Shown here: positions 1-10,315 of the stretch, piece after piece
Position numbering within the stretch: position 1 is the stretch's first letter
How the letters are laid out: every line of letters starts with the position of its first letter
NCBI RefSeq assembly: GCF_019279795.1
Contig: NC_056744.1
Coordinates: 1,506,263,643 to 1,506,327,642, forward strand
Direction of reading: 5' to 3'
From: Protopterus annectens
Taxonomy: Eukaryota > Chordata > Ceratodontiformes > Protopteridae
Length of the DNA stretch: 64,000 nucleotides
Translations under genes and position numbers: made by a program
Notes under the pieces: model-generated
Database searches by the model: none
Seen by the model: only the letters and a program-made list of their open reading frames with translations
What the model was told of the DNA's origin: nothing

Positions 1-45
1 GTCCCCACATGGGAGTGTGGGGGAATATAGCCCCCCACATATTTT

Positions 46-125
46 ATGTATATACTATTGTCAGAGAACAGTAATATATTGCAATTACATGTATCCATGT
101 ATATAATTCAAAATATTTAAAGTAC
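46..125 (+). repeat. Left direct repeat of PLE-1 (pLTR-like)
   Basis: About 80 bp here recur almost unchanged, in the same orientation, at 1,596-1,675, on the far side of the Penelope-like coding region. Shared words include 'gaacagtaatatattgcaat' and 'catgtatccatgtatataat'. Direct repeats of this kind (pseudo-LTRs) are known to flank Penelope-like elements. The repeat is seen directly; calling it a pLTR is inference. Confidence 0.75.
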
Positions 126-150
126 TTTTTGGAGAGGGACTGTCCATCAA

Positions 151-650
151 TTGAATGAATTTTTGGAATTTATTAATAATTCTACAGGTTTTCTTAAGTT
201 TACTATGGATTATTCACAAACAGGTATTAGTTTTTTAGATGTTTATGTAGAAAAGGATAGTGTAGATAAAATTAGTACAAGAATTTATAGGAAAACTTGT
301 CATGCTAATAAGTTATTGAGCAGAGCTAGCATGCACCCTAACTTTATATTTAGAAACGTAGCTCAAAATCAATTCTTAAGAGCATCAAGACTGAGTGTCG
401 AGAAGAATGACTATGAAAATCAATTAGAACTGACAGGGAAAGAACTCTTAGAGTGAGGGCACGATGAGAAAATGGTCATGGAAAATATGGAAGAAATTGT
501 GAGAAGAAGAGAAACGAAGGCCAAACCATACTTCTCTAAGAAAACTGTAAATAGAAAGGAACATCTAGGAAATGACAAACTAAGAATGTGTTTAAGCTAT
601 TCCAGAGATGTCAATATATACACTGATATTATTAATAAACACTGAAATAT
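151..650 (+). pseudogene. PLE-1 reverse transcriptase, C-terminal remnant
   Basis: This is the downstream end of a Penelope-like reverse transcriptase. The open part (151-456, about 101 codons) contains 'GISFLDVYVEKD' followed by 'TRIYRKTCHANKLLSRASMH', the pattern found after the catalytic palm in Penelope RTs. The palm with its aspartates is absent, so the copy is 5'-truncated. A stop at 454-456 and later frame changes separate it from the GIY-YIG frame, but the intervening bases still read as the RT-to-endonuclease linker. In an intact element this would be one protein that copies element RNA at a nicked chromosomal target. It cannot be functional here. Confidence 0.75.
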
Positions 651-651
651 A

Positions 652-1245
652 TTGACCACAGATGGTCAAATTAAAGAGCTGGTTGGAATGAATTCACAGT
701 TCTCTTTTAAAAATAAAAAGTGTTTGAAAAGAAGATTATGTATAGATAGAGAATTAAAATCAAAATTTGATACAGGGGCAAAGAATACCACACCATGTGG
801 AAAATGCCATTTTTGTAATTTTATTTCCAAAGAGACACATTTCAAACACCCTGACACTGGTGAGATTTTTGTTTTGAGAGTCGGTGCAAGATGTGATACT
901 TCACATGTTGTTTATTTAGCTACGTGCCAGATATGCAATAAATTTTACATAGGGAAGATGGATCGCCCCCTTAGAGATATAATTAGGGAGCATGTGTATC
1001 ACATAAAGAAGAAAAGTAGTTTTAATGCATTGGCGAAGCATGTAGCAGCCACAAATGAACAGCATTCATTTAAATTTCTTGTTTTAGGGAGAACTATTAT
1101 TGATGTTAGAGGAGGCGATATTAAGGCCAGGACTGAGGAAAAAGAAGTGGAGTATATTGTAAGACTTGGAGCTACTTCAGGTCATGGTCTGAATGATTCT
1201 GTACCCATGAGACCTGTGTTGAAGAAAAGACCTTTGAATAGATGA
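652..1245 (+). pseudogene. PLE-1 GIY-YIG endonuclease domain
   Basis: This is a 197-codon open frame. A cysteine cluster, 'CGKCHFC' (about residues 49-55), matches the linker motif that precedes the endonuclease in PLEs carrying one. It is followed by the GIY-YIG core: 'VVYLATCQICNKFYIG' gives the two strands, then 'RPLRDIIREH' the helix. In active enzymes this nuclease nicks the target DNA for reverse transcription. In the duplicated fragment at 1,988-2,055 the helix reads '[10 protein letters not shown]', so the arginine usually expected at that position is an isoleucine in this copy. The frame is open to its stop but is detached from the RT, so it is a remnant. It resembles the Neptune/Penelope lineages of vertebrates, though I cannot assign the clade. 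Confidence 0.85.
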
Positions 1246-1595
1246 AGTATGATGTTATGTGCATTTTTAAGATTTTGAGTGTAAGTAAGTTACATAGTTT
1301 TAAATGTTTTTAAGATGTTGCTTGATGTTATTTGTGTGTATGGTTTTAAATTTTATGCACCAGAGTCATGTGACCGTTTCTACGTTTACATAAGGTGTGT
1401 CTTTTAATTGATGTTATACACCTGAAGAAGCAACCTGTGAAAACACTTGTGTACCATTAAAGCTTTGTTATACTGGATTTCAGATTTTTGGTTTATTTTT
1501 TGGAGCTTGAAGAAAATTGGATATTCTGGATACATTCCGTTGAATGTATTCGAATTTGTTGAACTGGAGCCATTCCTTTGCAGTCTTTTTCTTCA
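1246..1595 (+). other. PLE-1 3' untranslated region with hammerhead-like core
   Basis: Non-coding sequence lies between the endonuclease stop and the right direct repeat. At 1,422-1,428 is 'CTGAAGA', fitting the hammerhead CUGANGA box, and at 1,439-1,443 'GAAAA'. These are followed by a 3-bp stem CAC/GTG (1,444-1,446 with 1,449-1,451) and then 'TA' where a cleavage triplet would sit. PLEs are known to carry hammerhead ribozymes. I see no convincing stem I or stem II, so this may be a decayed ribozyme or chance. Confidence 0.35.
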
Positions 1596-1675
1596 TTATG
1601 TATATATTATTGTCGGAGAACAGTAATATATTGCAATTACATGTATCCATGTATATAATTCAAAATATTTAAAGT
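1596..1675 (+). repeat. Right direct repeat of PLE-1 (pLTR-like)
   Basis: Second copy of the 80-bp sequence at 46-125, same orientation, about 1.55 kb downstream. The two copies differ by only a few bases. Confidence 0.75.
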
Positions 1676-1751
1676 ATGCAGGGGGGGCTACACCCCCCCA
1701 CCCCCTTACTATATATACTAACCCCAAGGTCGCACTGCAGTGGAGAAAAGG

Positions 1752-1814
1752 CCATCTACAACTTTTGGTGAAATGTGTTTCGGTGAATTGTGCTTTCGGT
1801 GAATAGTAGTAGAT

Positions 1815-1870
<56 letters not shown>

Positions 1871-1887
1871 ATGCAACCCTGGGGTTA

Positions 1888-1927
<40 letters not shown>

Positions 1928-1990
1928 ATCTACTACTATTCACCGAAAGCACTATTCACCGAAACACATTTCACCAAAAGTTGTAGATGG
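1752..1990. repeat. Palindrome with 69-bp arms around AT arrays
   Basis: The left arm (1,752-1,820) and right arm (1,921-1,990) are reverse complements with about one mismatch. They carry 'ttcggtgaat' on one side and 'attcaccgaa' on the other. The centre holds two TA arrays separated by 'gtatgcaaccctggggttag'. The transcript would form a very long hairpin. It may be a MITE-like unit or an inverted duplication made by template switching. No gene is present. Confidence 0.85.
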
Positions 1991-2055
1991 AAGACGGATC
2001 GCCCCCTTAGAGATAGAATTAGGGAGCATGTGTATCACATAAAGAAGAAAAGTAG
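1988..2055 (+). repeat. 68-bp duplicate of PLE-1 endonuclease segment
   Basis: This matches 953-1,020 with two differences. One of them restores an arginine codon (aga) where the main copy has ata. It abuts the right arm of the palindrome, so an endonuclease fragment was copied into the array region separately. Confidence 0.85.
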
Positions 2056-2094
2056 TAGTTATTGTACTGTACTCTCGCTCTTCCAACCCTGTTA

Positions 2095-2096
<2 letters not shown>

Positions 2097-2147
<51 letters not shown>

Positions 2148-2157
2148 TCTACTACTA

Positions 2158-2203
<46 letters not shown>
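2097..2203. repeat. AT dinucleotide arrays
   Basis: Two (AT)n runs (about 2,097-2,145 and 2,160-2,203) are split by 'agatctactactattc', a piece of the palindrome arm seen upstream. The pattern suggests repeated expansion of an array nested in copies of the same unit. Confidence 0.9.
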
Positions 2204-2204
<1 letters not shown>

Positions 2205-2390
2205 CGGAACTCCGGTCCGCTAATGTTTGGCAGTAGATTTTTACATACCAACTTGCCAGGCCTGACGCACAACCTTCAACGAAGGTACACCCATTCACGC
2301 ATGTCTCCACACAGAAGATGCTTTAACTGAGAATTGAACAGGACAACGTCTTACTATGAGGCAACAACACTACCGCAGCACCACCACCAC

Positions 2391-2392
<2 letters not shown>
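2204..2392 (-). mobile_element. tRNA-derived SINE, copy 1
   Basis: On the minus strand a tRNA-like head (about 2,390-2,327, B-box-like 'cctgttcaattctcag' reversed from 2,327-2,342) is followed by a body. The body ends with the sequence shared at 8,395-8,500 and 32,825-32,972 ('tggcagtagatttttac' on the plus strand). The architecture and wording resemble tRNA-headed SINEs common in teleost genomes, from memory. AT arrays adjoin both ends. Confidence 0.65.
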
Positions 2393-2449
<57 letters not shown>

Positions 2450-2476
2450 TATATATATATATATATAGATATATGT
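2393..2476. repeat. AT dinucleotide array
   Basis: About 80 bp of (AT)n, interrupted by 'agatatatat' near the end. Confidence 0.9.
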
Positions 2477-4280
2477 ATGTCAATACAGAATCACAGTAGT
2501 GTAAGCCATAGGCATGTTGCACAGCTTCTTGCACTTATTTTCAGTTGGGGGGGGCAAAAGGCCAAACACCAGGGACACATTTTAAATATTGTTTGTATAA
2601 TTTTGGAAAGCTGCTTGCATAAAATGTGTTACCACTGTACATTTCACTGCCAAGTATTGAACCCAGAGCACTACAGTCAGAGCAACATACCAGTAAGCTA
2701 AATCAGCAGTTTCCTGAAAGACAGGAAGACAAACTTAAATGGCTATCATTTAGTGAATTCACTTCTCACGTATTAGCATAGCTCTCAACCTCTTAGCACA
2801 AAAATACAGAATAAAGCCAGTAATGGGGAAATTCAGCCGCAAAATAGGGACACATTTCAAATACTGATCTTATAAACTTAGACAATTGCTAGCATAAAAG
2901 GTTTTGTTTTACTGCTCCTGAAAACCAGAGATTTAATGAGGAACAGAACAAAATTGTGATGCATAAATTCACAAGTGAGGGTGGCTAGGGACCTTCAACA
3001 TCCCACTATCTGCATTACTTTACATCTGTAATTAACCCTTTTACTGTGCCAGTTTTCATTCAACTCTCTCTTTTTACATACTTTCCTATTTTGAAATAGT
3101 CACTTGGTCCCTCAAACCTTCTATTCTATTTCTGATTTTTCTTTTTTCTTTCTTATCTTTCCTCCTACTACCTTTTTCCTCACTTAACTTTTCTTCTATC
3201 ATGTCTTTTTTCCTCATAATTCTTTATCTTTATTTTCTCCAGTCACTTTTTTCATTTTCTTGCAAACCTCCTTTCATCAAAAGTCTCTTCTCAAAATCTT
3301 TTTTCCTTCTTAATGTCCATTTTCTTGCTGTTTAATTGTTTCAGTACCTCTGGAAAACAATATTTCACATTTTTTTCTCTATTATTAATCAGTTACTTTG
3401 ATATGTTTATGTGTGCTCAATTAAGTTTTCAGATATTTTAAAATCCAACATGATAAAATATGTGATGGTCTTTCTTTTACCTTCATTTACACTAATCTTC
3501 CAACATATTAATTCCTTATTCACCCCTTCTTTTTCTCATCTCTAGCTTTCTTTTTCCTGGCTTGTCTATCCTGTTTCACTGAATGTTTGTCAAGGGAAGA
3601 AACATACTTCCCTTTTCATCTCTCCTGATAATGTATTTTCATTTAGAGGAGAGGGTGTTCTTAACTATGTACTCTAAAATGAGATCTAAATGAGGTTATA
3701 GTTCCAACCAATGCCTCTAGATTTACATGTCCTTCCCTAATCAAGTCTAATAATCAATAAAATGATCCAGAGACTGTCTCTTATTGAGCTGTACTCTCGC
3801 TCTTAAACATTCCCTTTTCCTTCCTTTGTAATAATTTAAATCATCTCCTGACGTTATACTTTTCTGTTTCCAAACAAATATTCTTTGTAACAGCTTTCTG
3901 TCTCAGATGGTTCTTCCTTCTGTTTTCTCTTTAACACTCCTTTCTCTTGCTCCTGTGACATTGCTCTAACTACTTTCAACATACAGCCATTTCCCTTGTT
4001 TATGCTAATCTTCCTTCCACCAATTATCTGTTTCATCAGTAATCATTGGTGTTTGGATTTGCACAGATATTCTTTAAGTAGATAGCACAGACTGAAAGAT
4101 AATCCTAAAATGAGTTGTCTACCCCACTATTTATTTATTTTTACTTGGGTAGAGCATTGATGAAATTTGACCATTTTTACGTGGAAACTATCTTATACAT
4201 TTCATAGTCTCTCCTCATCTAACAATGAATAATATCTAAAATAACTGTTTTACATAGGAATATGAAATTCCTATGAAAGT

Positions 4281-4281
<1 letters not shown>
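2477..4281. other. No gene seen; pyrimidine-rich stretch
   Basis: No recognisable coding sequence. From about 3,050 to 3,600 the plus strand is strongly C/T-rich, so the minus strand is A/G-rich. This resembles the composition of the decayed A-rich LINE at 17-23 kb, but I found no motif that would assign it. Confidence 0.5.

Positions 4282-4356
<75 letters not shown>
4282..4356. repeat. (CA)n microsatellite
   Basis: An uninterrupted run of about 37 CA units, a length typical of vertebrate CA microsatellites. Confidence 0.98.
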
Positions 4357-4357
<1 letters not shown>

Positions 4358-4695
4358 CTCTCAAAATCTATATAATGCTGAAGACAGTACCTTCAGTGCC
4401 TGAACGCCAGTTCATAAATCCGCAGCTTGGCTATGCAATTAAATAAAGAAATCTGCCTGGAGAAGAATAAACTGCCCAAATGCACCAGTAAGAGATGAAT
4501 CCTGTCCTGTACCTCCCAGTATTCAAATAGGCACGCGGCATGCTGACATCATTGCGCACGTGATGATGAGTTATTTGAGATGGTTGAGAGGTCGTAAGTA
4601 CTGCAAAAAAGTGGGGGTGTGCCCCTCCCCCCTCACTCTATGGTTCCGGCGCCTGTCTACACAGGCAGGGACTAAAGATGGAGGTATCTCATTAA
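4357..4695. other. No gene seen
   Basis: Non-coding. It includes a GC-rich patch with short inverted G/C runs near 4,610-4,650, just before the CR1 sequence starts. Confidence 0.5.
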
Positions 4696-6835
4696 AAATA
4701 TAATATAATATAGCTCAAGGCTGGTCAGACAGGACAATGAACTTAAGCTTCTCCACATTGATATCACCATAGGCAAATTCCTATTCGACTTTCTCATAAA
4801 CTATAGGTCCTCCTCTATGACACTGGAAACCCATGACACATATTTAAGTTTATTGGAGACTTTCACCATCCAGCCTAATATCATATTCATGATAACAAAG
4901 GTGGAGGCACAGAGATTCCAGGAATATGTGAGTACAAACTCCGTGGACCAGATTGTCAGTATGCCATTCAAGGATGCAAACATAATGGATCTGATCCTCA
5001 ATACAATGGGAGTGCTCTGCACACCTCCTAATGTAATGTCCTATCTGGTAAGGTCAGACCATATAGGGTCTCCTATTTGAAGTAAAAATAAAACCTGGAA
5101 CCCTGGCTAACCCTGGATTGTCCAGGAACTACTACAAGGTTACCCTCCTACTATTAAGTGATAACCTGAAAAAATTTCAAGCATCCCAAAACCTTGGGAG
5201 CACTGGTGCCTGTGTGGAAGTGTTCACATAAACCCCATACACGCATGTTAATAGCTGCACAGAGGCAGCTGTACCCACCAGGAATAAGTACAGAACTAAC
5301 TCAACCCCCCCCCCCCCCGGGGGAATCACATCAACAGGCTGTATAAGAAAAGGAAGAAAATCCTAGCAACATTTATGAGGTGTATTACTCAGTAGGATAA
5401 AGCACGGTCATCAAAATAAATAAATAACTTGGCAGACAAATAAAGTCTAACACCCAAATTTGAGGTAAATCTGACTTCCCAGGCTAAGGACAAACACAAG
5501 ATATTATTTAGTTATGTCCATTACCTCAAAGGCAACAGTGGTGTGCTGAGCTCACTGTTAATGGAGCCACATAAATGATCCAGAAGATATAGCAAACTTA
5601 CCAACAGACAAATTCATTTCTAACTTTAACCTTCTTCTCCCAACTCAGCCTTCCATCAGGAAGTACCATCAAATATAACTCCCTCAACTACTCAGTGCTC
5701 TCTCTAAGGCCAAGAACACTGCACTGTTGGGCTCTCACAGTATCCCAGGCTGACTTCTAAATAGCATGAAATGTGACCTGCCAGATCTTCTGACATCACT
5801 ACATAATCATAGCCTTCAAACTGGCTTCATGCTTCATGATTGGAGAATGGAAATGGTCAAGCCTCTCTACAAAGGTTGGCCCAATACAGACCCAGGAAAT
5901 TATAGACCCATAAGCCTCACGAGTCTCATTTGCAAAACCATGTAAAGAATTATCGTGGAAACTATCAATAATTACATAGTAAACTTCTAGACACTGGACC
6001 CAACTCAGTATGGTTTCATCAAGGACAGGTCATGCCTGCGCAATCTGGTGGACATCTTTGAGAAAGTCACCAAAGCAATGGGCAAGAGAAAATTGGCTCA
6101 CTGCCTAACTTGATGTGGTCAGGGGATTTGAGTCAGTACCCCACTTGGGCATTGTTGATAAACTCAACCCATATGTCATCCAGTGGATAGCCAGCTGGCT
6201 CACAGACAGGACCCAGGAAGTTTGAATTGGGGAGTTCACCTCTGCAAAGAGGCCAGTCACTAGAGGAGTCCCATGTGGATCAATTTTGGGACCACTCCTT
6301 TTTGGGATCTACTTCTCTGAAGTCAAGGCTAATATCACAGGCCTCTGTCTGACCAAATTTGCAGATGATTGCAAATTAGGAGCAATCATAGAATCCCTCC
6401 AACAATACTAATAGTCTCCAAGAAGCCCTGATACAGACAAATAACTGGTATCAGAGCCATGGACTAAAACTAAATGCCAAGAAATGCATAATAGTATCCT
6501 CTGGGAAGTCAGCCACCCCTGGTAACTACTGTATTTACAAACATCCCTAATAGTCTTCCCAGTAGTCAGGCACTTGTGAACACACGTAGACAGTACTCTA
6601 GCCTTTGATCATCATGTGTATATGGTAGTAAGGAAATCCTTCTATGCTGCACAACTTGTAAACAAAGGTATGGCATCTAGGTCCAAGGAGATCATTGTTC
6701 CACTGAACTGGGCATTTGTTAGACCCATCATTGAGTATAGTGCCCCGTTTTGTATGTACTTAACCAGACACATCCAACATATGGAACATTTAAACTTAAA
6801 CTTGTTGAGAATTAAATAAAGGACTTTGAGCTGAA
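4696..6835 (+). mobile_element. CR1 LINE copy 1, ORF2 remnant
   Basis: This is a decayed CR1-clade ORF2 (apurinic-type endonuclease plus reverse transcriptase). The endonuclease end is readable at 4,817-5,080 ('SVDQIVSMPFKDANIMDLIL', then 'LVRSDH'). Its GDFN segment is deleted just before 'EAQRFQEYV'. RT blocks follow in shifting frames: a finger segment near 5,910 ('[13 protein letters not shown]' read through stops), the motif before the catalytic block near 6,300, and 'FADDCKLGAI' near 6,357-6,390. The thumb and connection lie at 6,616-6,819. Both ends are truncated and the 8-bp 3' tail seen in copies 3 and 4 is missing. A poly-C run at about 5,306-5,318 interrupts the linker. Confidence 0.85.
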
Positions 6836-6949
6836 TTCATAAATGTAGGCTTTGCAGTGAGAAGAAAGTTAAAATGATGTGTCAGATCTAACAGTTGGGT
6901 TCCCTGAACAGAAATCCATGCAACTAGATTTCTGAAAGTTTAAAGCAAG

Positions 6950-7400
6950 CTAGTTCTGTACCAATTAGTGATAGATTTGTTTATTAACCTCTGCAACTGA
7001 GGAAGCAGAAATATTATAAGTATGTTTGTATACTGACTTAATAAGAACACAGTAATAAGTAATATGTTTCACAGTACTACAACATTTAGACATATTGTTT
7101 ATAAAGACAGTAAGTAACATAGGCTGGAGTACTGAGCACTGTGGTTTACCCAAAACTAGTGGTGATGCAGCTGGAGTCTTCATCCTGACAGGCTGACTTC
7201 TCCCATGTAGACAGTTCTTAAACCATTGGATGGCACAAACACAGTGTAATTTAATAGGATGTGATGTTTATCAGTGTCAGACGTCTTGCAAGTATCAAAG
7301 AATAAGTGGATAATGACACTTCTGAGGCCAACCAGAGTACAAAAGAGTTTTGATATGAAAAACAGCAGTCTTAGAACCATGCCCTGGAAAAATATTATGC
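6950..7400 (-). pseudogene. LINE reverse transcriptase scrap
   Basis: Reading the minus strand, 'AIQWFKNCLHGRSQPVRM' is followed about 20 residues later by a decayed block ending 'LLTVFINNMSKCC'. This is the order seen before and through the GVPQGSVLGP block of LINE reverse transcriptases. The key motif is eroded ('GKPQCSVLQP') and stops break the upstream part. It differs from the CR1 copies in this window and may be L2- or Rex-like. It carries no function. Confidence 0.6.
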
Positions 7401-8005
7401 TGAGTTTCAGAAAGTGCTTGATTTTTGGTTAGGCACTCAGTTATCTGATAGTGAACATACTTCTTCAAGTTTATAGAAAAGAGAGAGAAAGAATTATGGG
7501 CCTGATGTTACTATTAAGACTAGTAAAGCTACTTTTATGTAAAAAAGTGATAAACACTGCTCTCTCTAAGCTGCACGTTTGTGGTCATGCACATTCCAAA
7601 AGAGGCATGCGCCCCTTAGACATCCAGTGTGTCGCCTGCACACTTGACAACACGATGCATTAGTGCCACAAACAGCTTCCAGTCTTACTGACCATGTAAT
7701 CATTGCTGAAAGACCTGTGTGGTTGTACAAGTTATTTATTGCATTTTTTCTTTTTCTAGTTTTCACAAGTGGTATACCCAAAGTAATCACTTTCACATTT
7801 AATATCCCTTCCAAAATCCAAAAATGTTTGCCAACACTTGTTACTTTCTCTACAGATCATTCCCCTATTTTGTAGTAGATACTCTGAATACCTCAAAGAA
7901 TCAAGAGAGTGCTGAACAACTGCATTACACAACAATAGTGCTACAGCCATGGACTTGCTCAATTGTTGCTGATTTGTTTGCATTGTCTGTTCTTTTAATT
8001 TGTTA
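7401..8005. other. No gene seen
   Basis: Short overlapping open frames on both strands without family resemblance. Treated as non-coding. Confidence 0.5.
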
Positions 8006-8074
8006 CCTCCTCTGAAAATTGGCGTTGTTCCAAGTCGGACTTTCCCGGTTAACAAATGCTAAATAAATAAAATC
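8006..8074 (+). mobile_element. L2-like LINE 3' end fragment
   Basis: 'ccaagtcggactttcccgg' followed by an (AAAT)-type tail ending near 8,074. This matches, in opposite orientation, the 3' ends at 54,597-54,720 and at the low-coordinate edge of the minus-strand LINE at 55.66-59.4 kb. A terminal scrap of the same family. Confidence 0.65.
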
Positions 8075-8394
8075 AGTTGTTAACTTATTCTTGTACATAT
8101 GGTATCTTCGCTTTATGGATCTTAACCAAACTTCTTTGTATATTGAAGTTTTATATTTATAGAACTTTAAATTTGCATGCTTTACTTATGTGCTTTAACC
8201 ACTTTTTTTTTACTTTTGTTATTCTCCTTTGTCTTAAGTCATTCAACCATAGCAAATTGTCTGGACATAATAACCAGTATATGCATGCGGTTTGTATGCT
8301 GTTTAAACAATATGCTTCGACTTCGATTTCGCGTTAGAGCTTGTGTCTGTGTGATGACATGTGTGTGATGGCATTTTGTTGAAGGTTGTGCTTG

Positions 8395-8500
8395 GTGTTA
8401 GGCTGCCAGAAACAGCAAAAAAAGTCTACTACCAATCATTAGTGGACCGGAGTTTGGCTGTATGCACTCTAACTGGGAAAAGCCGAAAGACACAAACAAA
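8395..8500 (+). mobile_element. tRNA-derived SINE tail, copy 2
   Basis: 'tagtggaccggagtttggct' and 'aaaagccgaaagacacaa' match the reverse complement of 32,825-32,900 and of 2,204-2,240. Only the tail half is present here; the tRNA head is missing. Confidence 0.65.
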
Positions 8501-10315
8501 TATTCTACTGTTTAAATTTTATAGTTTTTTCCATTCTTTGGCTTGTATATAGTTCATTGTTTTGTCTCTCTCACTTTTGTGAAATAAATAGCTAAATGAT
8601 AGGTAGACAGATAATATGATTGACAGACAGGTATATAGACAGATAGATAGAGGACTGGAACAGCTGGAGTGGGAGGTGTGTCAGAATATCATTTCCCTAT
8701 TTCCCTTTGGAGAATAACCATGAAATCAATACTGGGCCAACGTCTTCACCAAATAGTAATTTAATCAAAGATTAAGCACTTTTGTCTCAGCAGCAGTGAG
8801 ACTTAATCCAGATACTCATACATGCATGCATACAACCTGTATTTATACAAAAAAGTTATATGATAAAAATCATGATAGCACTAGATGCAGTACAATTTTA
8901 ACATGTTAAAACCTTAAAGTTATCTTCACTTGTATTACAGAAATGTGTAAGTAATAAAACAAACATGATCAGCACAACTTGGCAGCCTTCTTAAAAAAAA
9001 AACGTTACATGAACAATTTAAACCAACCCTAGCTTCTAGGTTACATTCAGCTCAGTTGCCAGATCAGTTCATGATATTCAATTTGTTTTTCCCTGTCCCC
9101 TCCCCCTATGGAGGGGGAGGAGGATTCTCTCACTGATGAAAACAACAAACATCTTAAAACTAGCACTATGCATGTTTACTAACAGCATTAATATTATCCT
9201 TGCACTTAACAATCTAGGTGTGTTAATAAATACTGTCTCTAAATTTGCCCTTAGTTTTGTCAGTGTTAATTGCCTTGCAAGACAGCTTACAGTATAAATC
9301 ATCCTTTTGGTTCCATAATTAAAAGAGCTCTCACAGCTAATTATTGTTAGAAATAAAGTAAAAGTAATAGTTGTGTTTTGTCATAGTCTACAGAACAGTT
9401 TGCTTTTGATAATACCTCAGCAGATAGAGATAGCATTACTAAGTCTAAGAACAACATCTTTGCATGTGTTATTTCTAGCTTAGCTATACTTAGCTTTCTG
9501 CTGACTTTAGTGTTTGGTGTTAATTATTTGAAAATTAAACATTATAATTTATTTGTATTGATAAAGATTAGACATTTATTTGGGCAAATATATTAAGGAA
9601 GCATTCTAATCACTTCTAAATGTAACAGTTTACTATTGCCTTTTTAAATACCCCCTCCCCACTCTTTTAAGATTCATAGAGTGTTTATGGTTCTTATTTC
9701 CACTTTTCAAAACTTGCATAAGCTGTTTGGGTATAATAATGTACTTCTACTCATTTAGCCTCCTGTAAAGAATCCTAATAGGTTATTAAATAATCAAATG
9801 CATGAATGCCAATAGTTTCCTGTTTTAAGAAATCTGAATTTATAAAATTTGGTTACTAAAGATCAAGCAAAGCTGTAAAACTCTTAATTTACTTAGAAGG
9901 TATGCAACCATTGTTAACGACTTAATATCTTGATTAGGCATAAGCATATGAAGTTATAATAGATGCAAATGACAAATGATATAAAATGGCATATACAAAT
10001 AAGTCTTTTTCCTGCCTATTTGTGATTCATATTCAGAATTTCGCTTATTTCCACTCTATCTGCAGACTCATTATAAAAGACAGAATTGCTTTTTTCTATA
10101 TACTTTGCAATCTGTGGTGATGCTGTCACTTGCTGCTAGCCTTGGTGTTTCCCCAGTACAAGCCACTCATCTTGTCTGAACCAAAAAAATCTTCATCCAG
10201 TTGTAACAAGAACACAGCAGAGATATCGGCAGTGAATAAATCTTTATAATTTTGATAATAAGGAGATATTTGAAAGATCTGTAAAGGAATATTGTAAGGG
10301 TCTTTGTGAGTATGC
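8501..10315. other. No gene seen
   Basis: AT-rich non-coding sequence with a short GATA/GACA-rich patch (8,600-8,652) and an imperfect G/C palindrome (about 9,098-9,120). No coding or mobile-element motif recognised. Confidence 0.5.

Noticed and set aside
1596..1952. 118-codon minus-strand frame rich in Tyr-Ile repeats
   Set aside because: It is translated AT microsatellite inside the palindrome; no protein family.
3050..3600. Minus-strand Tx1-type LINE copy in the C/T-rich tract
   Set aside because: Composition is similar to 17-23 kb, but no RT, endonuclease or knuckle motif could be read.
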